A program made the position numbers and the translations under genes. A DNA stretch of 64,000 nt from assembly GCA_963810915.1 (NCBI GenBank), contig CAWEPH010000006.1:372001-436000 (forward strand), written 5' to 3'. Shown here one piece after another: positions 27,267-38,594 of the stretch. How positions within the stretch are numbered: position 1 is the first letter of the stretch; every line of letters starts with the position of its first letter. This DNA is from JAOUEA01 sp963810915 (GTDB lineage Bacteria > Actinomycetota > UBA4738 > HRBIN12). The notes below the pieces were generated by a model that had not been told where the DNA came from, searched no databases, and saw only the letters and a list, made by a program, of their open reading frames with translations.

Positions 27267-27986
27267 TCACCGCCAGGCGTGCACCGTGAACTGTCCGTGC
27301 GGGATGGAAGCCTCATGCTTGCGCTCGAACCGCGTGAACCCCACCGTACGCAACATGGCCTCGACGGCCGCCGGGTTCGGTCCGCACCAGTTCGTCGGGT
27401 CGTCGTTCAGTTCCGTCCCGGGATAGAACCGCATCATCGGCTCGTCCTGGTCCACGAGCGATACGTGGGTGTCGAGCACGAGCAGCCGGTCGGTGACGCT
27501 GGAGACCCGCTCGAGGGCCAGGAGCGGATGCCGCATGTGGTACAGGACCCCGACGAAGAGCACCACGTCGAACGTGCCGACGCGCTCCGGGGCGAGATCG
27601 AGGACATCGATCTCCTGATCCTCCACCTTCGATCCGATCGCCTTGCGGGCGAATTCGAACCCATCCTTGGTCCCCCATCCCTCCCCGCTCCAGCAGAAGG
27701 AGTCGGTGGCCAGGACCCGGGCGGCACCACGGCGTTCGGCCTCGAACGAGAGCGCCCCGTCCCAGGCGCCGATATCCAGCACGCTCCAGCCCGAAAGGTC
27801 GTCCGGGAGCTCCAGCAGCGCGATCCGCTTCGGAGTGTCATCGACGCCCGGGGTCGTGAGACCGTGTCCGAGGTCGATCGTGTGGTACCAGTTCACGCTG
27901 CTCATGCCCTCACGGATCTCGTCCGCATCCATCGCTTCCCAGCTCCCCTCGACGAGCGCCGCTGCTCCCTCGTAGGGAGTAGACAC
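27267..27986 (-). CDS. Class I SAM methyltransferase, CmoB/DUF1698-like
   Basis: A 239-residue methyltransferase. Motif I is VLDIGAWDGALSFEAERRGA with the acidic residue of the second strand at ATDSF, and motif IV lies near FDVVLFVGVLYHMRHPL. The opening WYHTIDLGHGLTTPG is characteristic of the DUF1698/CmoB-like branch, which includes tRNA-wobble-uridine carboxymethyl- and methyl-transferases as well as small-molecule enzymes. No cmoA partner is present, so a tRNA role is not supported by context. It lies between secA and prfB, 45 and 87 nt from them. Confidence 0.8.
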   Translation of the reverse strand: MSTPYEGAAALVEGSWEAMDADEIREGMSSVNWYHTIDLGHGLTTPGVDDTPKRIALLELPDDLSGWSVLDIGAWDGALSFEAERRGAARVLATDSFCWSGEGWGTKDGFEFARKAIGSKVEDQEIDVLDLAPERVGTFDVVLFVGVLYHMRHPLLALERVSSVTDRLLVLDTHVSLVDQDEPMMRFYPGTELNDDPTNWCGPNPAAVEAMLRTVGFTRFERKHEASIPHGQFTVHAWR

Positions 27987-28031
27987 TCCGTTGCCGGTAC
28001 CGTCAATCGAACGCGCGACCGACGGAGGAGA

Positions 28032-30707
<2,676 letters not shown>

Positions 30708-30821
30708 CGGTGTCAGGCCCCTTTCCAGGGGAGGCGGGATCCATCAGGGCGGAGATTCGATTCTATCGGGTACCCGGTTCACGCCCCTGAGGCCGACGTC
30801 GTGGAGCGGCCCGCGCTCTCG

Positions 30822-32474
30822 TCAGATCCCCTCGGTGAGCTCGCCCAGACGCTCGATGAGCCGCGCGTTCTCCGAGTAGTCCACGGGACAGGCGATGATG
30901 GAGACCGCGTCGTCGGCGAGCGCCTTCTCCAACGTGGGGAGCAGGTCTGCCGCGGAGGTGATCTCGTATCCCTTCGCCCCGAAGCTCTCCGCGAGCGTCA
31001 CGAAGTCGGGGTTGTCGAAGGAGACTGCCGAGGTGCGCCCCAGGTGGATCTCCTCCTTCCACCGGATCAACCCGTAGCCGCCGTCGACCCAGACCAAGAT
31101 GACGACGTGGGCCTGCTCACGCACCGCGGTCTCGACCTCCGCCACGCTCATCAGGAAGGCGCCGTCCCCCATCGCCGCGACCACCTTGCGCTGCGGATAC
31201 AGGAGCTTCGCAGCGACCGCGCCAGGCAGCGAGAAGGCCATGGTGGCCAGGCCGTTGGAGATCAGGCACGTGTTGGGTTGGTACGTCGGGTACAGGCGCG
31301 CCATCCACATCTTCACCGCCCCCGTGTCGGCGAGCACGATGTCGTCACGGTCCATCACGCTGCGGAGATCGGCGACGATGCGGGCGGGCGCCACGGGGAA
31401 CCGATCGTCGGCGCGGCCGCGCGCGAGCTCCTCGGCCACGAGGTCACGCACCGGTGGCACCTCGCCCCGGATCTCGTGGATGTAGGAAGACGCGCCGATC
31501 GCGTCGAGCGTCTCCCCGATGTTGCCCTGGACGCCCACCGCCAGCGTGTAGTTCGCATCCACCTCCGCGACGGAGCGGTGGATGTGCACGATCTGCTTGT
31601 CGGCCTCCGGGTTCCAGCGCGCAGGCGAGTACTCCACGAGGTCGTAGCCCACGGCCACGACGACGTCGGCGCGGTCGAATCCGAAGTTCGCGTAGTCCTT
31701 CACCATGAACCCGATCGTGCCGAGCGCGTTCCGATGGTCGTCGGGGAAGACGCCCTTGCCGAGGAACGTCGTGGCCACAGGGATGTTCAGCCGCTCGGAG
31801 AAGCGCACGAGCGCTTCCGTGGCACCGTCGCGCGCAACGCCCGGTCCCGCCAGCACGACGGGATTCCGCGCCTCGGAGAGCACGTGCACGGCGCGGTGGA
31901 CCTGGTTCTCGTCCGGCGCGGGATCCACCGGGGTGTTCACCTTGAGCGGCGTGCCCTCGCACTCCCGCTCGGCCACGTCCTCCGGCACGATCAGGAACGT
32001 CGCGCCCGGGCGCTCGGTGGTGGCTTGCTTGAACGCCTTGCGCACCATCTCCGGCGCCGCGGCGCGCACGGTGATCATGTCGCCCCACTTCGTGATGGGT
32101 CGATACAGCGACACGAGGTCGACGAACTGGTGCGACTCCTTGTAGATCCGATCGAGTCCCGCCTGCGCCGCGATGGCCACGAGAGGATGCGAGTCGAGCT
32201 GCGCGTTCGCGATCCCCAGCATCAGGTTGATGGCCCCCGGGCCGAGCGTCGCGAGGCAGACGCCGGGCTTGCCCGTGAGCGCCCCGTACGTGTCGGCCAT
32301 GAAGGCCGCCCCGCGCTCGTCCCGGGTGGTGATGAAGCGGATCGGGGAGTCCGCGATGGCGTCGATCGTGTGGAGGTTCTCCTCCCCCGGGAGCCCGAAC
32401 ACGTACTCGACGCCTTCGTGCACGAGGCAGTCAACGATCAGACGAGCGACGTTGCGAGGACGGGAAGGATCCAC
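30822..32474 (-). CDS. Acetolactate-synthase-like thiamine-diphosphate enzyme
   Basis: A 550-residue ThDP enzyme of the acetolactate synthase/pyruvate oxidase superfamily. The catalytic Glu that activates ThDP lies in TRDERGAAFMADTYG; the cofactor motif is MGDGAFLMSVAEVETAV ending near WVDGGYGLIRWK. The GLPGEENL loop at residue 29 belongs to the stand-alone branch annotated as acetolactate synthase large subunit, which acts without a regulatory subunit. No ilvH, alsD or other ilv gene lies nearby. A catabolic acetolactate role is possible, as is another carboligase activity. GTG start. It is 26 nt from the response-regulator gene downstream of which it does not overlap. Confidence 0.83.
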   Translation of the reverse strand: MDPSRPRNVARLIVDCLVHEGVEYVFGLPGEENLHTIDAIADSPIRFITTRDERGAAFMADTYGALTGKPGVCLATLGPGAINLMLGIANAQLDSHPLVAIAAQAGLDRIYKESHQFVDLVSLYRPITKWGDMITVRAAAPEMVRKAFKQATTERPGATFLIVPEDVAERECEGTPLKVNTPVDPAPDENQVHRAVHVLSEARNPVVLAGPGVARDGATEALVRFSERLNIPVATTFLGKGVFPDDHRNALGTIGFMVKDYANFGFDRADVVVAVGYDLVEYSPARWNPEADKQIVHIHRSVAEVDANYTLAVGVQGNIGETLDAIGASSYIHEIRGEVPPVRDLVAEELARGRADDRFPVAPARIVADLRSVMDRDDIVLADTGAVKMWMARLYPTYQPNTCLISNGLATMAFSLPGAVAAKLLYPQRKVVAAMGDGAFLMSVAEVETAVREQAHVVILVWVDGGYGLIRWKEEIHLGRTSAVSFDNPDFVTLAESFGAKGYEITSAADLLPTLEKALADDAVSIIACPVDYSENARLIERLGELTEGI

Positions 32475-32500
32475 GTTGCCCAGCCTAGCTCAGGCCGTGC

Positions 32501-33199
32501 TCAGCTGATCTCGATCATCTTCTCGCGCACGGCGTAGACGACCGCCTCCATCCGTGAGTGCAGGTGCAGCTTCTCGAGGATGTTGCGGATGTGGTTCTTC
32601 ACCGTGTTCTCGGAGATGAAGAGCTGCTTGGCGATGTCCCGGTTGTTGAGGCCCTGCGCGACCAGACGGAGGACCTCCATCTCGCGGTCGGTGAGTCGGG
32701 GCGCCGGCATCTGCGGGCGCTCCTCGGCCGACTTCGACATGGCCGCGAACTCCGTGAGCAGCTTGGACGCCATCGACGGGGAGATGCGTGACTGTCCCGC
32801 CCAGACGCTGCGGACCGCGTCGGCGACCTCCTCGATGGGGATCTCCTTCAGCAGGTAGCCGCTCGCGCCGGCCTTGATGGCGTCGTAGAGGTCGGCCTCC
32901 TCGTCGCTGATCGTGAGCATCAGGATCTTGCAGTGCGGGAGTAGGTCGCGGATCTGCCCGGCCGCCTCGATCCCGGAGAGCGTCGGCATCCTCACGTCCA
33001 TGAGCACGACGTCGGGGACGAGGTCCTCGGCCTTCTCGACCGCCTCCTGGCCGTCGGAGGCCTCACCCACGAGCTCGATGTCGGGCTCCTGCTGGAGGAC
33101 CATCTCCAAGCCTCGACGGAACAGGGCGTGGTCGTCGACGACCATCACACGGAGCTTCTCAGCGGACTCGCCGCCCGCATTCGCGTCCTTGGCCGTCAC
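32501..33199 (-). CDS. NarL/LuxR-family response regulator
   Basis: A 232-residue two-component regulator. The receiver domain (about 16-135) has the acidic pair VVDDH, the phospho-acceptor Asp in VVLMDVRMPT, the Thr in LMLTISD and the Lys in GYLLKEIP. A C-terminal LuxR-type helix-turn-helix follows (LTDREMEVLRLVAQGLNNRDIAKQLF, ENTVKNHIRNIL). No sensor kinase is adjacent, so it is an orphan in this window. It lies 24 nt upstream of nothing but follows hpf closely; the same pairing of a LuxR-type regulator with hpf and comF is, from memory, found in Streptomyces. GTG start. Confidence 0.9.
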   Translation of the reverse strand: MTAKDANAGGESAEKLRVMVVDDHALFRRGLEMVLQQEPDIELVGEASDGQEAVEKAEDLVPDVVLMDVRMPTLSGIEAAGQIRDLLPHCKILMLTISDEEADLYDAIKAGASGYLLKEIPIEEVADAVRSVWAGQSRISPSMASKLLTEFAAMSKSAEERPQMPAPRLTDREMEVLRLVAQGLNNRDIAKQLFISENTVKNHIRNILEKLHLHSRMEAVVYAVREKMIEIS

Positions 33200-33223
33200 C
33201 GTTCCCCCTCGCTCGTTCCCCGG

Positions 33224-33583
33224 TCACTCCTGCGTATCGGCAGTTCCCGGGCTCAGGTGAGCGGATTCTAGCCCCCGGTGCAGGCGGCTGCGCTTCTTCC
33301 CGTGATGATCACGGAGCTGGCGGTCGAGCTTCTCGGCGATGTGGTCGAGGGCCGTGGGCACGTCCGCAGCCTCGGCGTGCGCGAAGAACGTCTTGCGCGG
33401 GGTCCGAAGGGCCGCCTCGACGCGCTTCTTGCCGTCCAGGGTCGGGTGATGCTCGTTGATGATCTCCAGGTCGATCCGGGTGGTCCTGGGCTCCACCCGC
33501 CCGAGCCGAGCGAGCTTCCGCTCGGCCGCCTCCCGCATGTCCTCGGTGACCTGCAGGCCGCGGCCCGTGTAGGTCAGATCCAT
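33224..33583 (-). CDS. hpf: Ribosome hibernation promoting factor (HPF/RaiA family, short form)
   Basis: A 119-residue protein with the beta-alpha-beta-beta-beta-alpha HPF fold: MDLTYTGRGLQVTEDMREAAERKL opens it, and a central IDLEIINEHHPTLDGKKRVEA strand pair leads to the second helix (TALDHIAEKLDRQL). It binds the 30S decoding centre and silences idle ribosomes. It lacks the C-terminal dimerisation domain of long HPF, ending with a basic HHGKKRSRLHRG tail. The ATG at 33581-33583 is chosen for an AGGAGG site 9-14 nt upstream; an in-frame ATG 24 nt earlier is possible. The next gene downstream is the response regulator. Confidence 0.88.
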   Translation of the reverse strand: MDLTYTGRGLQVTEDMREAAERKLARLGRVEPRTTRIDLEIINEHHPTLDGKKRVEAALRTPRKTFFAHAEAADVPTALDHIAEKLDRQLRDHHGKKRSRLHRGLESAHLSPGTADTQE

Positions 33584-33709
33584 GCCTCGGCGTTCCTCCT
33601 CGTCCATCCCCCTCGGCGAGCCCCCGCCCGGCTGACCTGGTCTTTGACCCCACACCCGCCTGCAGGGACGTTGGCCGACGATCGAAGCGACCGCCGACGC
33701 CCGTCCTCT

Positions 33710-33727
33710 CCCTCGGTTACCCGAGGG
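33710..33727. repeat. Stem-loop between comF and hpf
   Basis: CCCTCGG (33710-33716) and CCGAGGG (33721-33727) form a perfect 7-bp stem with a TTAC loop. It lies 82 nt after the comF stop and 126 nt before the hpf start on the minus strand. It could be a comF terminator or part of the hpf leader. Confidence 0.45.
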
Positions 33728-33731
33728 GCAG

Positions 33732-33747
33732 GGCTTACATCTAAGCC
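33732..33747. repeat. Second stem-loop in the hpf upstream region
   Basis: GGCTTA (33732-33737) and TAAGCC (33742-33747) flank CATC, only 4 nt from the previous hairpin. It is also a plausible operator dyad. No riboswitch class is recognisable in this 226-nt gap (33584-33809). Confidence 0.4.
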
Positions 33748-33809
33748 GCGCCATGCTCAGCGACCAACGGTCGCCTTACGTGGGTCGTTTCGCCCGCGGC
33801 TGGCGTCGA

Positions 33810-34539
33810 CTACCGGGGAGGATCCCCGGGCAACCACAGACCCGGACGAGGGCCCGTCCGAGTATAGGCACTCCCGGCGAAGGACCGCGCCGCGGCCAGG
33901 AGGTGCACCTCGCTCGCTCCCGCCGCACGCAGGGCGTCCGCGCAGGCAGCGGCCGTGGCGCCCGTGGTCAGCACGTCGTCGACGAGGAGCACCCGTCCGG
34001 GCACCGGCCGGCGGCCGGCCTCGAACGCCCCCTGGAGGGCCCGGCGGCGATCGGCGCCGGATCGACGCGACTGGGGGCCGGTGGAGACCCGGCGCCGCAG
34101 GAGGCCGGCGCTGGGACGCACGAGCTGGGCGGCCGCCTCCACCGCCAGGAGCCGAGCCTGGTCGTATCCGCGCTCCGCACGTCGGCGGCGCGCGAGCGGC
34201 ACCCACGTGACCACGTCGGTGACCGGGAGCGGCCCCGTCAAGACCATGGCGCCGGCCAGCGCGCTGCTCACGCCCCGCCACCCCGAGAACTTCAGCCTGT
34301 GGATCGGCCCGCCGGGCAGGTCCCGAGAAGGCGAACGGAGCGCGCGCCGACGTCACGGAGGGCGGTGGACAGTCCGGGCAGGCGGGCACGGACAGAGGCC
34401 ACGGGCGTCCGCACCGTTCGCACCAGGGCGGCGCCAGCACCGTCAGGTCTCGCCGGCACCCCTCGCAGAACGGCCACGGGCCCGCCGCGCACCCCGCGCA
34501 TCGCCGCGGGAAGACCACGTCCAGCGCCCGTTCCCACAC
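33810..34539 (-). CDS. ComF family phosphoribosyltransferase-like protein (frame broken once)
   Basis: A ComF/GntX-type protein: an N-terminal zinc-binding region (CAGCAAGPWPFCEGC, then CERCGRPW and CPDC), and a C-terminal phosphoribosyltransferase fold with the PRPP loop RVLLVDDVLTTGATAAACA. The two lie in different frames; removing one base at 34305 (GCC[G]ATCCAC) joins them through IHRLKFSGWRG, a standard ComF motif, giving 242 residues. ComF acts in DNA uptake in competent bacteria, but most actinobacterial members have no known role. The start is uncertain because the boundary with the upstream gene is disturbed; GTG at 34537-34539 is the first codon after a stop in this frame. Confidence 0.78.
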
Positions 34540-34569
34540 ACGCGGACCGTACGTCCGGGCACCGACATG

Positions 34570-35201
34570 CCCTGACGGGCAGCTTCACCTCGAAGGCTCC
34601 CGACGCGCCCTTCACGTCGATCCCCAGTCGCTCGTGGAGCTTGAGGACGGGGTACGCCGTGACGCGCCCACGCCCGGTCGCCTCGTCGAACTCAACGCCG
34701 ATCTGGGCGAGCGCCATCCCGTCGGCCGTGAGCTTCATCGCCGCAGGAGTTTCGGCCGCGTACACGACCTTGATCGAATCCCCCCCGCACTCCACCTGCT
34801 CGATGCGGACCTTCCCCTCTCCGGCCGCCACGGCCTTGCCGACCGGGACCGTTCCCCGCCGGACGGTGGCGCGGGGCCACGCGATCGGGAACGGTGTCGC
34901 CCGTGCGCACGTCGCCCGGCACGCCGTCCACCAGGACGTCGCACGCCAGCTGGTACCAGCCGGGGCCGAGCTCGGTCACGGGGAACTCGAAGGGCACGAA
35001 GAGGTCGAGGTTGGGGGCCACGTCGAGCGTCGCGGGCTGTAGGTCGATCGAGTGTGAGCCCGCGCCGGCGAGCTCCACCACCCGCGCGGACTCGATCCGC
35101 ACCTGATGCGGATCCCGCCCCGCGGAGCGCAGCACGAAAGCCCCCTTGATCGTGGCCGGGAAGCGCTCGAAATGCGCCCGGATGGAGACGAGGTCCTGCA
35201 C
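34570..35201 (-). CDS. Conserved hypothetical protein upstream of comF (frame broken; 3' end uncertain)
   Basis: A beta-rich soluble protein of about 205-210 residues with no catalytic motif. One frame runs from GTG 35201 through HFERFPATIKGAFVLR and FVPFEFPVTELGPGWYQLA; another continues IAWPRATVRRGTVPVG to KLHERLGIDVKGASGAFEVKLP. Removing one base at 34886 (CCC[G]ATCGCG) joins them. No stop follows in frame before the comF coding region, which suggests a second error near 34570-34591: deleting the G at 34591 (TTC[G]AGG) would create an immediate TGA at 34587-34585. The protein is immediately downstream of ahcY, 9 nt away. I recognise it only as an actinobacterial hypothetical of the ahcY neighbourhood. 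Confidence 0.55.
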
Positions 35202-35210
35202 GACGACGCC

Positions 35211-36468
35211 TTAGGTCCCCTGCTCCCACGAGTGCAGGTAGTGCTCCTGCTCCGCCGTGAGCTCGTCGATCTCCACGCCCATCGCGTGCAGCTTGAGACG
35301 CGCGACCTCCTTGTCGATGTCCACCGGCACCGGGTACACGCGTGGCTCGAGCGTCCCACGGTTCTGCACCACCCACTCGGCGGAGAGCGCCTGGTTCGCG
35401 AACGACATGTCCATCACGGCGGCGGGATGGCCCTCCGCAGCGGAGAGGTTCACGAGCCGTCCCTCCCCCAGCAGGTACAGGCGACGGCCGTCGGCGAGCA
35501 CGTACTCGTCCACGAACTCGCGGATCCGTCTGGGCGCGCCGGTGCCGAGGGCGGCCAGGGCCTCCTTGTCGATCTCCACGTCGAAGTGGCCGGAGTTGGC
35601 GAGCATCGCGCCGTCCTTCATCAGCTCCATGTGCTCGCGTCCGATCACGGTCGTGTCACCGGTCACGGTGATGAAGATGTCGCCGACGCGGGCCGCCTCG
35701 CGCAGCGGCATCACGGTGTATCCCTCCATGACGGCCTCGATCGCCGCGGTCGGGTCCACCTCGGTCACGATCACGTGCGCACCCATCCCCCGGGCGCGTG
35801 AGGACACACCCCGTCCGCACATCCCGTAGCCGCACACCACGATCGTCCGTCCTGCGAGCAGGCGGTTGGTGGCCCGCATGATGGCGTCGATCGTGGACTG
35901 CCCCGTGCCGAACCGGTTGTCGAACAGGTGCTTCGTGTCGGCGTCGTTCACGCTCACGATCGGGTACTTCAGGGCCTGGTCCGCGGCCATCGCCCGCAGC
36001 CGGATCACGCCCGTCGTGGTCTCCTCGGTTCCTCCGATGATGTCGGCGATCTGGTCCACACGCTCCTTGTGCAGGACGCTCACCATGTCCGCGCCGTCGT
36101 CCATCGTGATGTTGGGACGGACGTCGAGCACCGCGTTGATGTGTTTGAAGAAGGTGTCGGTGTCCTCGCCCTTGATCGCGTACGTGTCGATCCCGGCGTC
36201 CACCAGCGCGGCCGCGACGTCGTCCTGCGTGGACAGCGGGTTGGAGGCACACAGCGCCACCTCGGCGCCGCCCGCCGCGAGCGTGAGCATCAGGTTGGCG
36301 GTCTCGGTCGTCACGTGGAGGCAGGCCGCGATCCGGATGCCGCTCGAGCGGCTGCTCCTTCTCGAAGCGCTGCCTGATCAGCCCCAGCACGGGCATCTCC
36401 GCACCCGCCCACTCGATCCGCTCGCGACCCGCTGTCGCGAGCCCGGGATCCCGCACGTCGTTCGCCAT
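35211..36468 (-). CDS. ahcY: Adenosylhomocysteinase (frame broken once near the 5' end)
   Basis: S-adenosyl-L-homocysteine hydrolase, an NAD-dependent tetramer that splits SAH into adenosine and homocysteine and so relieves methyltransferase inhibition. The NAD-binding motif is VVCGYGMCGRGVSSRARGMG, and substrate residues are visible in CASNPLSTQDD, GEDTDTFFKHI and VNDADTKHLFDN. The C-terminal AEQEHYLHSWEQGT is normal. Removing one base at 36345 (CTC[G]AGCGGC) joins the N-terminal 46 residues to the rest through SGIRIAACLHVTTETANL, giving 418 residues. The ATG 36468-36466 has AGGGGAAGGA just upstream and follows the phosphorylase gene by 17 nt. Confidence 0.92.
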
Positions 36469-36485
36469 ATCGTCCTTCCCCTCGT

Positions 36486-37317
36486 TCAGATCGCGGGGAG
36501 CAGATCCACCAGGAGCCTGCCCACCTCGACGGCGGTCTCGTTGGAGACCCGCACGACCTCCTCGTGCTCGACGTCCTCGCCGAGCGCGTTCGTCACCGAG
36601 CACAATCCCAGCACACGCAGCGCGAGCGCGCGCGCGGGCACCGCCTCGGGCACCATCGACATCCCCACCACGGTAGCGCCGCCGGCGCGGAGGAACCGCA
36701 CCTCGCTCGGGGTCTCGTAGGCCGGTCCACTCATGGCCGCGTACACGCCCTCCTCGGCCCGGACGCCCAGCGCCCGTCGCCCGCTCGAGCGCGAGCATCC
36801 CGAGTGCCCGGTCGTACACCTCGTGCATGGCGACGAACGCCGGCATCCCGTCGGGGTACCGCCAGCCGCGCAGCGGCGTGGTCCCCATCTGGTTGAGGTG
36901 ATCCCTCAGGACGACGACCGTCCCCGCCGACAGCTCGGGCACGAGGGCGCCGACCGCGGCGGTGAGCACCATCGTGTCGCCCCCCAACGCCTGGACCAGG
37001 CGCGGCAGCAGGGCGGGCACGTCCATCCCGTGCCCCTCGTAGAAGTGCACGCGCCCGAAGAAGGCCGCCACCGGCACCCCGGCGAGCCGCCCGAGCACCA
37101 AGCGGCCCGCGTGGCCGGGGACGCCGGTGGGGGCGAACCCGGGGAGGTCGGTGAACCCGAAGCTCGCGTCTTCCTCGAGGGCATCACCGAGGGCCGGGCC
37201 GAGCCCCGAGCCGAGGACCACCCCGGCACGGGGCATCAGATCCGTGACCCTGCGGACGACGGCGGCACCTTGCTGCGCGAGGTCGTCGGCCGGTCCGGGG
37301 AGGGCGCTCGCGTCCAC
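36486..37317 (-). CDS. Purine nucleoside phosphorylase, inosine/guanosine type (frame broken once)
   Basis: A trimeric-type purine nucleoside phosphorylase (PNP/MTAP superfamily). Phosphate-site residues are visible in GVVLGSGLG and in the GHAGRLVLGRL strand, the base pocket in GVYAAMSGPAYETPSEVRFLR, and MVPEAVPARAL with the Glu/Asn region SVTNALGED follows. Removing one base at 36786 (CTC[G]AGCGGG) gives 276 residues, the family length. It would take the adenosine or other purine nucleosides released near AhcY. The GTG start directly abuts the stop of the PGI/PMI gene. MTA phosphorylase activity cannot be excluded. Confidence 0.86.
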
Positions 37318-38373
37318 CTAGGCCCCCGCCAGGGCGACCTTCAGCCGGTCGATGACCGTCACCGGCGTCGGATCGATCCCGCGATGGAGGCCGACGTACA
37401 CGCTCGCGAAGTCCCCGACGATCACGAGCGACATCAACCGGGCCAGCGCCGAATGCCCGGCCGCGCGCACCTCGGCGTTCTCCATGCCGGCCGCGCGCGC
37501 GATCTCGTAGGAGAGCGCGAACCGCTGCGCGATCTCCGGGAGCTCGCCGTCGTGACGCAAGGAGATCAGCGAGAATCCGTGCCCGTAGGGCTGGGTCCAC
37601 CCGACCACTTCGTTGTGGTCCAGTTCGGACATCGACGACCAGAACGCGGGGATCTTGCCGTTCTCGTTCATCTGGGTCTTCCATCGCATCGCGGCAACGG
37701 CGCCGATCCCCTCGGCCCCCCAGATCATCGGCACCTTGTCGTGGATCCGGGCGGCGAGCGCCTTCGCGGGATTCTCGTCCTGCTTGGCGTCCGGACCCAG
37801 TCGCTCGGCCAACGTGGAGAGTTCGGCGACGGTCTCGTCGACGTCGCCGGCCAGGCCCGGGAGGAGGCCCGTCGCCTCGAGCGCCCCGAGCGCCGCGAAG
37901 CCCAGGTGTCCGAGGGCGGCACGCGGTTGGGATCCGCCCGGGACCGACACCACCGGCGACCCGGACTCCGCCGCCTCGGTACCCAGGGTGCCGCCGGACG
38001 TAACGCACAGGATGCGACACCCCCGCGCGCGCGCCTCGCGGAACGCGGAGAGCGTCTCGGAGGTGTTCCCGGAGTACGAGGAAACCACCACGAGCGTGTG
38101 AGGACCGGCGTAGGCGGGCAGCTCGTGGCCCCGGTTCACGTCGACGGGGACTCCGAGCCGGTCGCGGAACACCGTGCGGAGCACATCCCCCGCGACGGCG
38201 GAGCCGCCCATGCCGCAGAACGTGACCGCCGAGGCACCCTCCGCCGACGGCAGCTCGAGGGCCACGGCGGCGTCGTAGGCTGCGCGGCAATCACCCGGCA
38301 GCCCGGCGACAGCCCCCAGCATGTCCTCGGGGTCGAGGGCTCGCAGCGCCTCGACGTTGTCCAGATCGATCAC
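37318..38373 (-). CDS. Bifunctional phosphoglucose/phosphomannose isomerase (SIS family)
   Basis: A 351-residue isomerase with two SIS (sugar isomerase) domains. The first shows FCGMGGSAVAGD and VVVSSYSGNTSETLS, the phosphate-binding Ser/Thr loops; the second has the catalytic region around ENPAKALAARIHDKVPMIWG and FWSSMSELDHNEVVGW, with the catalytic Glu and His. It interconverts fructose-6-P with glucose-6-P and mannose-6-P and feeds the phosphomannomutase encoded upstream. The GTG start (38371-38373) overlaps the Trm112-like stop by 4 nt. In M. tuberculosis the corresponding gene is Rv3256c, beside manA and pmmA. Confidence 0.87.
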   Translation of the reverse strand: MIDLDNVEALRALDPEDMLGAVAGLPGDCRAAYDAAVALELPSAEGASAVTFCGMGGSAVAGDVLRTVFRDRLGVPVDVNRGHELPAYAGPHTLVVVSSYSGNTSETLSAFREARARGCRILCVTSGGTLGTEAAESGSPVVSVPGGSQPRAALGHLGFAALGALEATGLLPGLAGDVDETVAELSTLAERLGPDAKQDENPAKALAARIHDKVPMIWGAEGIGAVAAMRWKTQMNENGKIPAFWSSMSELDHNEVVGWTQPYGHGFSLISLRHDGELPEIAQRFALSYEIARAAGMENAEVRAAGHSALARLMSLVIVGDFASVYVGLHRGIDPTPVTVIDRLKVALAGA

Positions 38374-38549
38374 CTGCCGCCCCCCGGCTTCTCGGCCTCG
38401 TCGATCAACATCACCGGGATGTCGTCGCGCACCGGGTACCGGTACCCACACACGGTGCAGACGATCACCTGCTCGGCTTCGAGGTACTGCACGTCGCCGC
38501 GGTCGTTCGGACACACGAGGATCTCGAGAAGCTCGGCGTCAACAGCCAT
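38370..38549 (-). CDS. Trm112-like zinc-ribbon protein
   Basis: A 59-residue protein too short for many gene callers, lying between two sugar-phosphate enzymes. It starts MAVDAELLEILVCPNDRGDV and has a second Cys pair in VIVCTVCGYRYPVRDDIPVM, the Trm112/UPF0434 signature. Bacterial members have no settled role; in eukaryotes and archaea Trm112 stabilises methyltransferases. It occupies this same place between phosphomannomutase and the isomerase in many actinobacteria. ATG at 38547-38549; the stop overlaps the isomerase start, so it is translationally coupled. Confidence 0.88.
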   Translation of the reverse strand: MAVDAELLEILVCPNDRGDVQYLEAEQVIVCTVCGYRYPVRDDIPVMLIDEAEKPGGGR

Positions 38550-38594
38550 CGTTCCACTCCCTCTCCACGGGCCGGCGCACCGGCCGCATCTGCA

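Noticed and set aside
30718..30731. CCCCT-TTCC-AGGGG hairpin between secA and the acetolactate-synthase-like gene as a terminator
   Set aside because: The stem is only 5 bp and no U-run is present; such pairs are expected by chance in this base composition.
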